Of a DNA stretch of 64,000 nt, positions 1 to 11,514 are shown one piece after another. Every line of letters begins with the position of its first letter. Within the stretch, counting starts at the first letter, position 1. The position numbers and the translations under genes were made by a program. The notes under the pieces were generated by a model. That model had not been told where the DNA came from, did not search any database, and was given only the letters and a program-made list of their open reading frames with translations. The DNA is from Candidatus Thiocaldithrix dubininis (GTDB lineage Bacteria > Pseudomonadota > Gammaproteobacteria > Thiotrichales > Thiotrichaceae). The DNA lies in assembly GCA_029972135.1 (NCBI GenBank), contig CP124755.1:1-64000 (forward strand), written 5' to 3'.

Positions 1-7
1 GATAACT

Positions 8-26
8 AACCTGAGTTCGATGTAAG
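8..26 (+). repeat. IS982 left terminal inverted repeat
   Basis: This 19-bp sequence matches the reverse complement of 986-1004 at 18 of 19 positions. It is preceded by the AACT target duplication at 4-7. Confidence 0.85.
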
Positions 27-101
27 CAAGTAGCAGTCTTTTGTGGAATACTTCATGGGATAACCACATCCTAAAATTACCCACGTAAGGCTGCTACCCT
101 G

Positions 102-977
102 ATGTTAACACGACTGTTCTGCGAGATAGATGATTTTTGCCAAGGCTTTTTACCGCATTGGAAAGCGAGTGTATTAGAACCCCCGACCCCCCGCCCAAAG
201 CGGAATCGTCCGTGTGGTTTAAGTCTGAGTGAAGTGATGACGATTTGGGTACATTACCATCAATCAGGTTATCACACCTTCAAGTGGTATTACCTCAAGC
301 ATGTTCAAGTCTATTTAAAGTCGGCTTTTCCTCAATTGCCCAGTTATCAACGGTTTATTGAGCGCGTTCCCGATGTATTAGTGCCGCTGACGCGGTTCAT
401 GCAATCCCGCTGTGAAGCCAGTCGCGGGATTGCTTTCATTGACTCCACCCCCTTACGTGTCTGTGACAATATTCGGATTCCCCGTCATAAGACCTTTGCC
501 AATACCGCAGGACGAGGGAAGTCATCCACCGGCTGGTTCTATGGCTTCAAGCTGCATCTCGTGGTGAACGATCAAGGCGGCATCGTGTCCTTTGCCTTAA
601 GTGCGGGTAATGTCGATGATCGCCAACCTGTTCCCACCCTGATGAAATCCGTGGTTGGCAAAGTCTTTGGGGATGCCGGTTATCTCTCTCGTGCATTGGC
701 TCAACAACTCGCTCAGCAAGGCATTGAATGGATGACCTCGTTACGGAAAAATATGAAACAGGTCGTGCGTTCTACTTTCGATCAACTGCTCTTGCGTAAG
801 CGTTTTATCATCGAAACCATTAACGATCAGTTGAAAAATCAATCGCAAATTGAGCATTCTCGCCATCGTTCACTGCCTCACTATGTCGCTCATGTCATCG
901 CCGGACTTATTGCTTATTCCTATCAAGCGAAGAAGCCCTCGTTGAACTTAAATATCAATGCTTTAGCTATACACTAA
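102..977 (+). CDS. IS982 family transposase
   Basis: A 291-residue DDE transposase that would cut and rejoin the ends of the surrounding element. The catalytic acidic residues are visible in the IDSTPLRVC segment (about residue 114), in GDAGYL (about 190) and in the IIETINDQLK segment (about 236). The C-terminal stretch with repeated basic and His residues (SRHRSLPHYVAHVIAGLIAY) is typical of IS982 transposases. The length is normal for the family and the frame is unbroken. The gene fills nearly the whole element, with about 75 bp to the left repeat and only a few bases to the right one. IS5-type elements are the main alternative, but the IDSTPL motif and length favour IS982. Confidence 0.85.
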   Translation: MLTRLFCEIDDFCQGFLPHWKASVLEPPTPRPKRNRPCGLSLSEVMTIWVHYHQSGYHTFKWYYLKHVQVYLKSAFPQLPSYQRFIERVPDVLVPLTRFMQSRCEASRGIAFIDSTPLRVCDNIRIPRHKTFANTAGRGKSSTGWFYGFKLHLVVNDQGGIVSFALSAGNVDDRQPVPTLMKSVVGKVFGDAGYLSRALAQQLAQQGIEWMTSLRKNMKQVVRSTFDQLLLRKRFIIETINDQLKNQSQIEHSRHRSLPHYVAHVIAGLIAYSYQAKKPSLNLNINALAIH

Positions 978-985
978 GGTCATAC

Positions 986-1004
986 CTTACGTCGAACTCA
1001 GGTT
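986..1004 (-). repeat. IS982 right terminal inverted repeat
   Basis: This is the reverse-complement partner of 8-26, with one mismatch. It is followed by AACT at 1005-1008. Confidence 0.85.
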
Positions 1005-1239
1005 AACTACCGATAGTGACGGGGGATTGCCGTTCACCATTCAAGGTATAGCGGTAACGCCAGATTTTTGAACCGGAAGGCATGACTTCGATAAACAGCC
1101 CGGTACATCCGCCATCCGACTTAGGGTAGCGGTTCGTTTTGGACTTCAAGTTGCCTATGGTGGTGGGTGTCAGTGGTTTGGTGATGGTTGGCATACAGTC
1201 CTTGGCACACGTTGTTTTGTATGCCCACTTGTATGCCAT
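1005..1239 (-). pseudogene. Tyrosine integrase N-terminal fragment, interrupted by IS982
   Basis: This is the first ~78 residues of a P4-type tyrosine recombinase: the N-terminal arm-binding domain (LTPTTIGNLK, then GLFIEVMPSGSKIWRYRYTL, then TIGS). The catalytic core is missing because the IS982 element starts here. Bases 1-7 read in reverse continue the frame across the IS as Ser-Tyr, giving the family's usual G-S-Y-P context. This shows that the IS broke an intact integrase and that the remainder lies left of the window. The start could be Met1 (1239) or Met16 (1194); the second sits closer to the conserved domain. The gene starts 121 bp downstream of mnmE in the same orientation, where integrases of mnmE-targeting islands lie. 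Confidence 0.8.
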
Positions 1240-1360
1240 AAATCGACTGGTGTCAATCTGTGTTAGTTTGCAATATATGCAGTGAATTTATTTAAAATCA
1301 TGCGGTTAATTTTATTCTAAGGCTGCTATTTTGCGTTATTTGCATTAGCTAGTGAATGGT

Positions 1361-1378
1361 TTACTTTCCGATACAAAA
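1361..1378 (-). other. Probable island attachment site in the 3' end of mnmE
   Basis: The last 18 nt of mnmE read TTTTGTATCGGAAAGTAA on the coding strand and encode the conserved FCIGK end. They closely resemble the 18-bp core att site used by Salmonella genomic island 1 and relatives at the mnmE (trmE/thdF) 3' end. An integrase fragment lies just downstream. Only one copy is in the window; the far copy would lie beyond the left edge. The assignment rests on recalled att sequence and position, not on a search. Confidence 0.55.
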
Positions 1379-2701
1379 CGAGCTGAATATTTCGCCTAAT
1401 AAATCATCGGGGCTGAACTTGCCCGTGATTTGTCCTAGTGCATCTTGAGCGGTACGTAGTTCTTCAGCCATCAATTCGCCCGCGTGATATTCACGCAGTT
1501 GCCATTCAGCGCGATCCACCGCTTGTTGGGTGACTTCGAGAGCTTGTAAGTGTCGCCGTCTGGCGATAAAGGTGTCTTCAGCTTCGCCTTGAAATCCCAT
1601 ACGGGCTTTGAGTTCTGCACGTAAGGCATCAATGCCTAAGCCTTGTTTAGCCGAAATGTAAAGTTGTTCGCCATATTTGCCCGCGCTTTGTCCACTAAGG
1701 TCAATTTTATTATGCACGGTTAAACGCGGTAAATTATCCGGCAATTGCGCAAGAATCGCAGCGGTTTCGGCGGATTCGGCTTGGCTGTCATCCACTAACA
1801 CCAGCACTAAATCGGCTTTGGCTACTTCTTGCCACGCGCGTTCAATGCCGATTTTTTCCACAGGATCATCGCTGTCACGTAAGCCTGCGGTATCCACAAT
1901 ATGCAAAGGCATACCGTCTAAATTAATGCGTTCGCGTAATACATCGCGGGTTGTGCCTGCAATGTCGGTAACAATGGCAGTTTCCTGCCCAGATAAAGCG
2001 TTTAATAAGCTGGATTTACCCGCATTAGGTCGCCCGACAATCACCAAATGCATACCTTCACGCAATAAGCTGCCTTGCCGTGCTTTTTGGAAAATGCGGC
2101 TTAATTGGCTTTTAATCTGCTCTAGCCTGTGGGTAACTTCATTGTCTGCCAGAAAATCGACTTCTTCATCAGGGAAATCGAGCGCGGCTTCCACATAAAC
2201 CCGCAATTCAATCAGACTGGTTAACAACTTATCCACCGCTTGCGAGAATTCCCCTTGCAAGGAACGTAAAGCAGAGCGGGCGGCTTGTTCTGAACCGGAA
2301 TCAATTAAATCAGCAATGGCTTCGGCTTGCGCTAAGTCGAGTTTGTCATTCAGAAAGGCGCGTTCGGAAAATTCACCGGGTCGGGCTAAACGTGCGCCGA
2401 GTTCTAAACAGCGCTTGAGCAACATATCCAGCACGACATTGCCGCCATGCCCTTGTAGCTCTAACACGTCTTCGCCAGTGAAGGAATGCGGGGCGGGAAA
2501 GTATAAGGCAATGCCATCGTCTAGAGTGCTGCCATCAGCGGCTTTAAAGCGTTTGTGCGTTGCTTTGCGGGGAGTGGGCAGATTGCCTAGTATGTCGTGG
2601 GCAATCGTGGCGGCTTGTGCGCCAGAGAGTCGGATAATGCCGACTCCGCCCCGTCCGGGCGGAGTAGCAACAGCCACGATAGTATCGGGACTTATCCACA
2701 T
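1361..2701 (-). CDS. mnmE: tRNA uridine-5-carboxymethylaminomethyl GTPase MnmE
   Basis: MnmE works with MnmG to build the (carboxymethyl)aminomethyl group on wobble U34 of several tRNAs. The 446-residue protein has the folate-binding N-terminal domain ([22 protein letters not shown]), a helical domain, and an embedded Ras-like G domain with the P-loop [14 protein letters not shown] (about residue 224), DTAGLRD and HNKID. It ends in the diagnostic FCIGK, whose Cys is needed for modification. It starts 3 bp after the yidC stop, so the two are probably co-transcribed in the usual rpmH-rnpA-yidC-mnmE order. The 3' end doubles as a probable attachment site for the adjacent island. Confidence 0.97.
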   Translation of the reverse strand: MWISPDTIVAVATPPGRGGVGIIRLSGAQAATIAHDILGNLPTPRKATHKRFKAADGSTLDDGIALYFPAPHSFTGEDVLELQGHGGNVVLDMLLKRCLELGARLARPGEFSERAFLNDKLDLAQAEAIADLIDSGSEQAARSALRSLQGEFSQAVDKLLTSLIELRVYVEAALDFPDEEVDFLADNEVTHRLEQIKSQLSRIFQKARQGSLLREGMHLVIVGRPNAGKSSLLNALSGQETAIVTDIAGTTRDVLRERINLDGMPLHIVDTAGLRDSDDPVEKIGIERAWQEVAKADLVLVLVDDSQAESAETAAILAQLPDNLPRLTVHNKIDLSGQSAGKYGEQLYISAKQGLGIDALRAELKARMGFQGEAEDTFIARRRHLQALEVTQQAVDRAEWQLREYHAGELMAEELRTAQDALGQITGKFSPDDLLGEIFSSFCIGK

Positions 2702-2704
2702 AAC

Positions 2705-4351
2705 TTAAGCGTGACCAATAATTTTCTTATTGATATACCATTGTTGTGCCATAGACAGGATGTTATTCACTACCCAGTACAGCACCAAACCCGATGGGAA
2801 GAATAAGAACATCACGGTAAAGATAATCGGCATGAATTGGAAAATCTTTTGCTGCATCGGGTCGACTTGCGGCGGATTTAACAATTGTTGCAGATACATA
2901 GTCGCGCCCATAATAATCGGTAATACGAAATAAGGGTCGCGCACGGATAAGTCTTTATACCATAGAATCCACGGTGCTTGACGTAACTCAACGCTTTCTA
3001 GCAGTACCCAATACAAACCCATAAATACCGGAATTTGAATTAGGATTGGTAAGCAGCCGCCTAATGGATTGATTTTCTCTTTACGATATAAATCTACCAT
3101 GGCTTTTTGCTTGCCTTGTGGGTCATCCGTATAACGTTCGTTAATGTCTTTCAGCTTAGGCGAAACTGCTTTCATTTTCGCCATAGATTTGTAACTCATG
3201 GCCGATGGGTAGAAGAAAATCAGCTTAACCACAAAGGTTAACATCACAATCGTCCAACCCCAGTTGCCTAAGAAGCTGTGGATAAATTTCATTAACCAGA
3301 ATAACGGTTTAGAGATAAACGCTAATACGCCGTAGTCGACCGTTAAATCCAAGCCATCTGCAATTTGTTTTAAGGTATCTTGGTCTTTAGGACCAACGTA
3401 AAATTCGCTTTTAAAGGTATCGGTTGAACCAGAAGCGATTTGTTTCATAGGGCTGCGCATGCCTAATACATAACCCGGTACACCTTGGTTTTGTGTCACC
3501 ATGCTGTAGTATTGTTCAGCATCTTTCGGCGGTACCCATGCACTTAAGAAATAATGCTCTTGCATGGCAACCCAGCCACCGACGGTCGATTCGCTTAAAT
3601 TATGCTCTTGCATATCACTGAAAGAGACTTTTTTATACTTACCGTCATGGTAATAAGCGCCACCTACATAAGCCTGAGCGCCTGTTAAGAAACTGCCACC
3701 TTTAGGCGGTGTACCGTGTTTCAATTGACGGTATTCCGTACCTGACCACACGCTATTAGAACGATTTTGTACTTCATGTTCGACATTCACTAAGAAACTG
3801 CCGCGTTTGAAGATAAAGCGCTTAATAACTGTTACGCCATTTGGACTATCCCAAGCCATTGGTACGACTACTTCATTTTTATCGTTGGCTAATACATAGT
3901 CAGTCTGTGGCGTGGAATATTGCGTAGTGTGGTTGGGCGCAAAATTGCTGACGTCTTGTCCTGTAATAGGCTGATGCTGTAAACCTGATTGCGCAACATA
4001 GTTCCGGTTGGCTAAATCGAGAATTTTTACGGGTACATTAGGCTGATCAACACTGACGGGATAAGTAGGCAAATCAGCCTCAACAATTTCCCCACCTTGT
4101 GTATTGATATGCAGCAATAATTTATCGGTCTTAACCGTAATAATTTGCCCTTTACCTGTCGCCGATTGACCGGGTAAAACCCCAGCTTGACTGGGTAAAT
4201 CAGCATTATTTGTGCTGCCAGTTGTTGCTGGGTTAGCTGTACTAACAACAGGCGTGGGAGGTTTAGGAGCGTGATCCTGCTGCCATGTAGACCATATGAG
4301 GAATAACATAAACAACAACGTGAGATACAGGAAAGGACGTTGCGAATCCAT
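2705..4351 (-). CDS. yidC: Membrane protein insertase YidC
   Basis: YidC inserts and folds inner-membrane proteins, alone or with SecYEG. The 548-residue protein has the gammaproteobacterial layout: an N-terminal membrane anchor (PFLYLTLLFMLFLIW), a linker rich in Thr, Asn and Ala, a large periplasmic beta-domain (about 60-340), then the conserved five-helix insertase core starting near GVLAFISKPLFWLMKFIHSF. The core includes the PLGGCLPILIQIPVFMGLYW signature and a short basic tail. It lies 43 bp after rnpA and 3 bp before mnmE. The small yidD gene that usually lies between rnpA and yidC is absent here. Confidence 0.97.
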   Translation of the reverse strand: MDSQRPFLYLTLLFMLFLIWSTWQQDHAPKPPTPVVSTANPATTGSTNNADLPSQAGVLPGQSATGKGQIITVKTDKLLLHINTQGGEIVEADLPTYPVSVDQPNVPVKILDLANRNYVAQSGLQHQPITGQDVSNFAPNHTTQYSTPQTDYVLANDKNEVVVPMAWDSPNGVTVIKRFIFKRGSFLVNVEHEVQNRSNSVWSGTEYRQLKHGTPPKGGSFLTGAQAYVGGAYYHDGKYKKVSFSDMQEHNLSESTVGGWVAMQEHYFLSAWVPPKDAEQYYSMVTQNQGVPGYVLGMRSPMKQIASGSTDTFKSEFYVGPKDQDTLKQIADGLDLTVDYGVLAFISKPLFWLMKFIHSFLGNWGWTIVMLTFVVKLIFFYPSAMSYKSMAKMKAVSPKLKDINERYTDDPQGKQKAMVDLYRKEKINPLGGCLPILIQIPVFMGLYWVLLESVELRQAPWILWYKDLSVRDPYFVLPIIMGATMYLQQLLNPPQVDPMQQKIFQFMPIIFTVMFLFFPSGLVLYWVVNNILSMAQQWYINKKIIGHA

Positions 4352-4394
4352 GATTAATGTAATCCATTAAATGACTGGAAAAAATGGGGCATGG

Positions 4395-4769
4395 TTACTC
4401 AGCTTGCCCGAGCTGGGCAGAGTATACCTTGTGTAAGCGTAACCATAAACCATCCAACTGTTGGAAAAGCTGTTCGTTACTTAATGTTAAGACCTCAGCC
4501 CGACACATAATTACAAGATCAACACTCGGTAAGTGAGGTAATTGATGTCGAAAACTTTCGCGGATTAAACGCCGAATACGATTACGTTCATGGGCACGGC
4601 GTAAGGTTTTTTTTGCAATTGCCATCCCTAAGCGGGCATGACCGACAGAATTTAATGCCGCCCGTGCATTAAAGCTTTGTTGATGTAGGCGTTTGCCCTG
4701 CTCAAAAACCTGCCTGAAATCGCTAGCACAGGTCAGGCGTAAGTTACGTGAAAAATCGAACACGCCCAA
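4395..4769 (-). CDS. rnpA: Ribonuclease P protein component
   Basis: This is the protein subunit of RNase P, which supports the catalytic RNA in 5' maturation of tRNA precursors. The 124-residue basic protein contains the signature RNR-type motif (AHERNRIRRLIRESFR, about residues 58-73) and the upstream phenylalanine-rich cleft segment (RLTCASDFRQVFEQGKR). The length is normal. It starts 18 bp after the rpmH stop and is almost certainly co-transcribed with it from the promoter between rpmH and dnaA. Confidence 0.95.
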   Translation of the reverse strand: MGVFDFSRNLRLTCASDFRQVFEQGKRLHQQSFNARAALNSVGHARLGMAIAKKTLRRAHERNRIRRLIRESFRHQLPHLPSVDLVIMCRAEVLTLSNEQLFQQLDGLWLRLHKVYSAQLGQAE

Positions 4770-4787
4770 AGACCTGTGTGCAATACA

Positions 4788-4922
4788 TTATGGAATTAAA
4801 CGAGCGCGACCTTTTGCACGGCGAGCGCTTAAGATTTTACGGCCGTCTGCGGTTGCCATACGTGCACGGAAACCATGAGTACGAGCGCGGTGTATTTTGC
4901 TTGGTTGATAAGTTCTTTTCAT
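4788..4922 (-). CDS. rpmH: 50S ribosomal protein L34
   Basis: This is a 44-residue, very basic ribosomal protein starting [18 protein letters not shown] and ending RARLIP, a near-perfect match to the L34 family. It is the first gene of the leftward rpmH-rnpA-yidC-mnmE series, divergent from dnaA as in most gammaproteobacteria. A strong sigma70-like promoter lies about 90 bp upstream. Confidence 0.97.
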   Translation of the reverse strand: MKRTYQPSKIHRARTHGFRARMATADGRKILSARRAKGRARLIP

Positions 4923-5008
4923 GGTGTCAATACCTTAAAGACGCGATTAAAAAATTTCGTTGAGGTTAATTTGGTTAATTGGGATTAGCCAAACCAAAAA
5001 AGCCGCTA

Positions 5009-5037
5009 ACAATAAGAGACTTAGCTAGGCTTGTCAA
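5009..5037 (-). promoter_or_regulatory. rpmH promoter
   Basis: On the minus strand a perfect -35 TTGACA (5032-5037) is followed after 17 bp by TATTGT (5009-5014). This is a good sigma70 match directed at rpmH-rnpA. The leader would be about 80 nt. Confidence 0.7.
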
Positions 5038-5059
5038 TAACTAAACATGGATTTAAAGC

Positions 5060-5108
5060 TGTGGATAACTCTTTTTGGGTTGTGGATAACTTTCTACAAT
5101 CATTATAA
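5060..5108 (+). promoter_or_regulatory. dnaA promoter with two DnaA boxes (autoregulation)
   Basis: Two perfect DnaA boxes (TTATCCACA, in reverse orientation) lie at 5060-5068 and 5081-5089. TTGTGG (about 5079-5084) and TATAAG (5103-5108), separated by 18 bp, form a plausible sigma70 promoter overlapping the second box. This arrangement suits repression of dnaA by its own product. It also argues against the long dnaA reading that would start at 5047 and translate through the boxes. Confidence 0.6.
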
Positions 5109-5169
5109 GATGCGCCACCAACTGCAAACTATCCCCTTGTTTCAACCTGCCTTGGAACGTGAATTTCTT

Positions 5170-6591
5170 ATGCTCTGGCAACAATGCTTACAACAATTGG
5201 AACAAGAAGTTCCAGACGATGAAGTTAACACATGGCTACGCGCCTTACATGCGGTCGAAAAACGCCATGCTTTGTACTTACTTGCACCCAATACCATTGT
5301 ACTCCAACAAGTACATGAACATTATTTACCCCGTATTTTATTTCATGCGCGTATTTTATCCGGCGATAATGAATTCGATGTGTTACTACAAATTGGCTCA
5401 ACCCCGCCTAAGCCGATTGCCAAACCTGTAACACCGACGCTTGCCACTGCCACTGCTCCCACAGCCAACCCACTACCGTTAGACGAAGAGCTAAGTTCTG
5501 AATTAATTGGTAATGTGCCAGAATTAGGCAATAACGCACTTAATCCCTTGCCACTAAGCGAGCGCTTCACCAATGCTTTAAACCCTCGTATGACCTTTGA
5601 AAACTTTGTCGAAGGTAAATCCAACCAATTGGCTTGTGCAGCCGCGCATCAAGTCGGTGAATACCCTGATACCAGTTATAACCCTTTATTTATTTATGGT
5701 GGGGTTGGGCTAGGTAAAACCCATTTAATGCATGCGATAGGCAATCGTATTTTGCAAAAAGACAGCGAAGCGCGGGTTATTTACGTTTATGCCGAACGTT
5801 TTGTAAATGACATGATTGGCGCAATTCGTAATGCACGTATGGAAGAATTTAAACAGCATTATCGAAATGTGGATGCCTTATTAATTGATGATATCCAATT
5901 CTTTGCTGGTAAAGATCGTTCAATGGAAGAATTTTTCCATACCTTTAATGCACTATTAGAAAGTCAAAAACGTATTATTTTAGCCAGTGATCGTTTTCCC
6001 AAAGATTTAGAAGGCATTGAAGACCGTTTAAAAACCCGTTTTAACTGGGGTTTGACGGTTCAAATTGAATCACCCGATTTAGAAACACGGGTCGCCATTT
6101 TGCGCAAAAAGGCGGAAGACGCGAATATTATTCTACCAAATGATGTGAGCTTTTTTATTGGTAAACGCTTTCACTCAAATATTCGGGATTTAGAGGGTGC
6201 ATTACAGCGGGTTATTGCCAGTATGCGTCTAAAACGCGTTAACCATATTACGATGGACTTTGTACATGACGCGCTACGCGACCAATTGGCCAGCCAAGAT
6301 AAAATGGTTTCGATTACCAATATCAAAAAAATTACTGCGCAATATTACAACATGCGTATCGCCGATTTAGATTCACATCGACGCAATCGTTCTTTAGCCC
6401 GCCCTCGACAAATGGCAATGGCACTTGCTAAAGAATTAACCAATCATAGTTTACCGGAAATTGGCGAAGAATTCGGCGGGCGTGACCATACCACAGTATT
6501 ACATGCTCAACGCAAGATAGCTGAGTTACGGGTTTCTGATCCTAAAATTGAGGAAGACTACCGTATTCTGTTTCGTACCTTAACCAGTTAA
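5170..6591 (+). CDS. dnaA: Chromosomal replication initiator DnaA
   Basis: DnaA is the ATP-dependent initiator that binds DnaA boxes and opens oriC. Domain I begins at LWQQCLQQLEQEVP. Domain III has the P-loop GGVGLGKTHL, the Walker B ALLIDDIQF and the sensor segments. Domain IV carries the DnaA-box reading motif GGRDHTTVLHAQRKI near the C-terminus. The frame is open from 5047, but the family's N-terminus matches from the ATG at 5170 (473 residues, normal length). The extra upstream codons overlap two DnaA boxes and a likely promoter. An ATG at 5110 is also possible. oriC follows immediately. Confidence 0.95.
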   Translation: MLWQQCLQQLEQEVPDDEVNTWLRALHAVEKRHALYLLAPNTIVLQQVHEHYLPRILFHARILSGDNEFDVLLQIGSTPPKPIAKPVTPTLATATAPTANPLPLDEELSSELIGNVPELGNNALNPLPLSERFTNALNPRMTFENFVEGKSNQLACAAAHQVGEYPDTSYNPLFIYGGVGLGKTHLMHAIGNRILQKDSEARVIYVYAERFVNDMIGAIRNARMEEFKQHYRNVDALLIDDIQFFAGKDRSMEEFFHTFNALLESQKRIILASDRFPKDLEGIEDRLKTRFNWGLTVQIESPDLETRVAILRKKAEDANIILPNDVSFFIGKRFHSNIRDLEGALQRVIASMRLKRVNHITMDFVHDALRDQLASQDKMVSITNIKKITAQYYNMRIADLDSHRRNRSLARPRQMAMALAKELTNHSLPEIGEEFGGRDHTTVLHAQRKIAELRVSDPKIEEDYRILFRTLTS

Positions 6592-6826
6592 AGTGCCTGT
6601 GGATAACTTATGTATAACCCTTTGGATAAGCTGTGGATAACTTGTAGATAACTTTTTAAAAAAGTTATGCACAATTTCATACACAAGTTATCCACAGGCT
6701 TATGCACAAGCTTATCCACAGGTAAATTACTAGTAATATTATGATGTTAAAGCAGTTATCCACAGAAAATGCTCTTACCTACTATTACTACTATGTTTTT
6801 ATATATTATATATTAAGAGATATAGC
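6592..6826 (+). other. oriC: Chromosomal replication origin oriC
   Basis: This 235-bp gap between dnaA and dnaN holds five perfect DnaA boxes. Two are reversed (6598-6606, 6632-6640) and three are forward (6688-6696, 6712-6720, 6756-6764). One-mismatch copies lie at 6643-6651, 6665-6673 and 6700-6708. After the last box come a DnaA-trio-like run (6779-6793) and an AT-only stretch (about 6794-6815) suited to unwinding. The position between dnaA and dnaN is the classical bacterial oriC location. Confidence 0.92.
6779..6793 (+). promoter_or_regulatory. DnaA-trio-like origin unwinding element
   Basis: CTA CTA TTA CTA CTA reads on the opposite strand, 3' to 5', as GAT GAT AAT GAT GAT: five consecutive trinucleotides of the DnaA-trio type described in Bacillus subtilis. 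It begins 14 bp after the last perfect DnaA box and abuts the AT-rich stretch, as expected for the site where DnaA forms a filament on single-stranded DNA. Confidence 0.65.
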
Positions 6827-7936
6827 ATGAAGTTAGTGCAAACTCGCGAAGCCTTATTAGAAGTTTTACAAGCCACTTTAGGTGCTGTGGAAAAACGCCA
6901 TACAGCGCCTATCTTAGAAAACGTTTTGTTACGTATCCAACAAGGTCAAACTTATTGGCGTGGTACAGATCTTGAACTTGAAATTGCAATGCAGTTACCC
7001 AGCTTAGATAGCACGGATGGCTTGATTACCTTACCTGCACGCAAACTAGCTGATATTTGTAAGTCATTAGCCAATGAAAGTTTAGTGCACATCGAAAGCA
7101 TGAACGAACAACGGGCACGGGTAACTTCGGGTAGAAGTCGTTTTGAATTAGCAACATTACCTGCGACTGACTTTCCCGAATTAGAAGACATTGGCGATTT
7201 ACATAGCTTTGAACTCCCTGAAAATGTATTTAAGCGTCTTTTAGATCGCGCTGCCTATGCAATGGCGAATCAAGATGTGCGTTACTACCTGAATGGTATG
7301 TTATTAGAGATTAATAATGCAGGTGTGCGTACTGTTTCAACAGATGGTCATCGGTTAGCCATGTGTTTCTATAATGAAACCATGACTGATATTACTCAAA
7401 CCTACCAGTTTATTATCCCACGTAAAGGCGTTATGGAGTTATCCAAGCTGCTCCGCAATGATTGCCAAATGCCATTGCAAATTCAAGCGAGCCAAAATCA
7501 CCTACGCGTACAATTGGATAATTTGCGCTTTACCACTAAATTGATTGATGGACGCTATCCAGATTATCGAGCGGCTGTACCGCAAAGCGGGCAAATCCAA
7601 GTGGATGTGGATAGAAAAACCTTTAAAGAAATTTTGACACGGGTGGCCATTTTATCGAATGAAAAATTCCGAGGTGTACGCTTAACACTTGTGGATAACT
7701 TATTACAAGTACAGGCTCATAACCCAGAACAAGAAGTCGCTATGGACGAATTAGATATTCACTATAGTGGTAAAGAATTTACGATTGCCTTTAATGTCAA
7801 TTATTTGCTGGATGCTGTGAATAACCTACAAGGGGATACCTTACGCCTGCATTGCAATGCTCCGGAAAGCAGCGTACTGCTAACAGACCCTGAAGATGAT
7901 ACGATTCGCAGCGTAATCATGCCCATTCGTTTATAA
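6827..7936 (+). CDS. dnaN: DNA polymerase III beta sliding clamp
   Basis: The beta clamp is a ring-shaped dimer that tethers DNA polymerase III and many repair factors to DNA. The 369-residue protein has the three-fold clamp repeat, including the GTDLELEI, STDGHRLAMC and DGRYPDYRAAVP segments, and the normal C-terminus VIMPIRL. It begins right after the AT-rich end of oriC and is followed after 17 bp by recF. A perfect DnaA box lies inside the gene at 7690-7698. Confidence 0.97.
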   Translation: MKLVQTREALLEVLQATLGAVEKRHTAPILENVLLRIQQGQTYWRGTDLELEIAMQLPSLDSTDGLITLPARKLADICKSLANESLVHIESMNEQRARVTSGRSRFELATLPATDFPELEDIGDLHSFELPENVFKRLLDRAAYAMANQDVRYYLNGMLLEINNAGVRTVSTDGHRLAMCFYNETMTDITQTYQFIIPRKGVMELSKLLRNDCQMPLQIQASQNHLRVQLDNLRFTTKLIDGRYPDYRAAVPQSGQIQVDVDRKTFKEILTRVAILSNEKFRGVRLTLVDNLLQVQAHNPEQEVAMDELDIHYSGKEFTIAFNVNYLLDAVNNLQGDTLRLHCNAPESSVLLTDPEDDTIRSVIMPIRL

Positions 7937-7953
7937 GGATTTAGGGTAATAAG

Positions 7954-11506
<3,553 letters not shown>

Positions 11507-11514
11507 GGTTTCAC

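Larger units (their letters stand above)
8..1004 (+). mobile_element. IS982-family insertion sequence, complete
   Basis: A single transposase gene lies between near-perfect 19-bp terminal inverted repeats at 8-26 and 986-1004, which differ at one base. The outermost bases read AACCTGAGTTCGA in both copies. The 4-bp sequence AACT directly flanks both ends (4-7 and 1005-1008), consistent with a target-site duplication. The element lies inside a tyrosine-integrase gene read on the minus strand. The short total length and the single DDE transposase fit the IS982 family. Both ends and the reading frame are intact, so the element could be active; that is inference. Confidence 0.85.

Noticed and set aside
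4693-4963. Plus-strand frames across rnpA and rpmH
   Set aside because: They are shadows of the minus-strand rnpA and rpmH genes.
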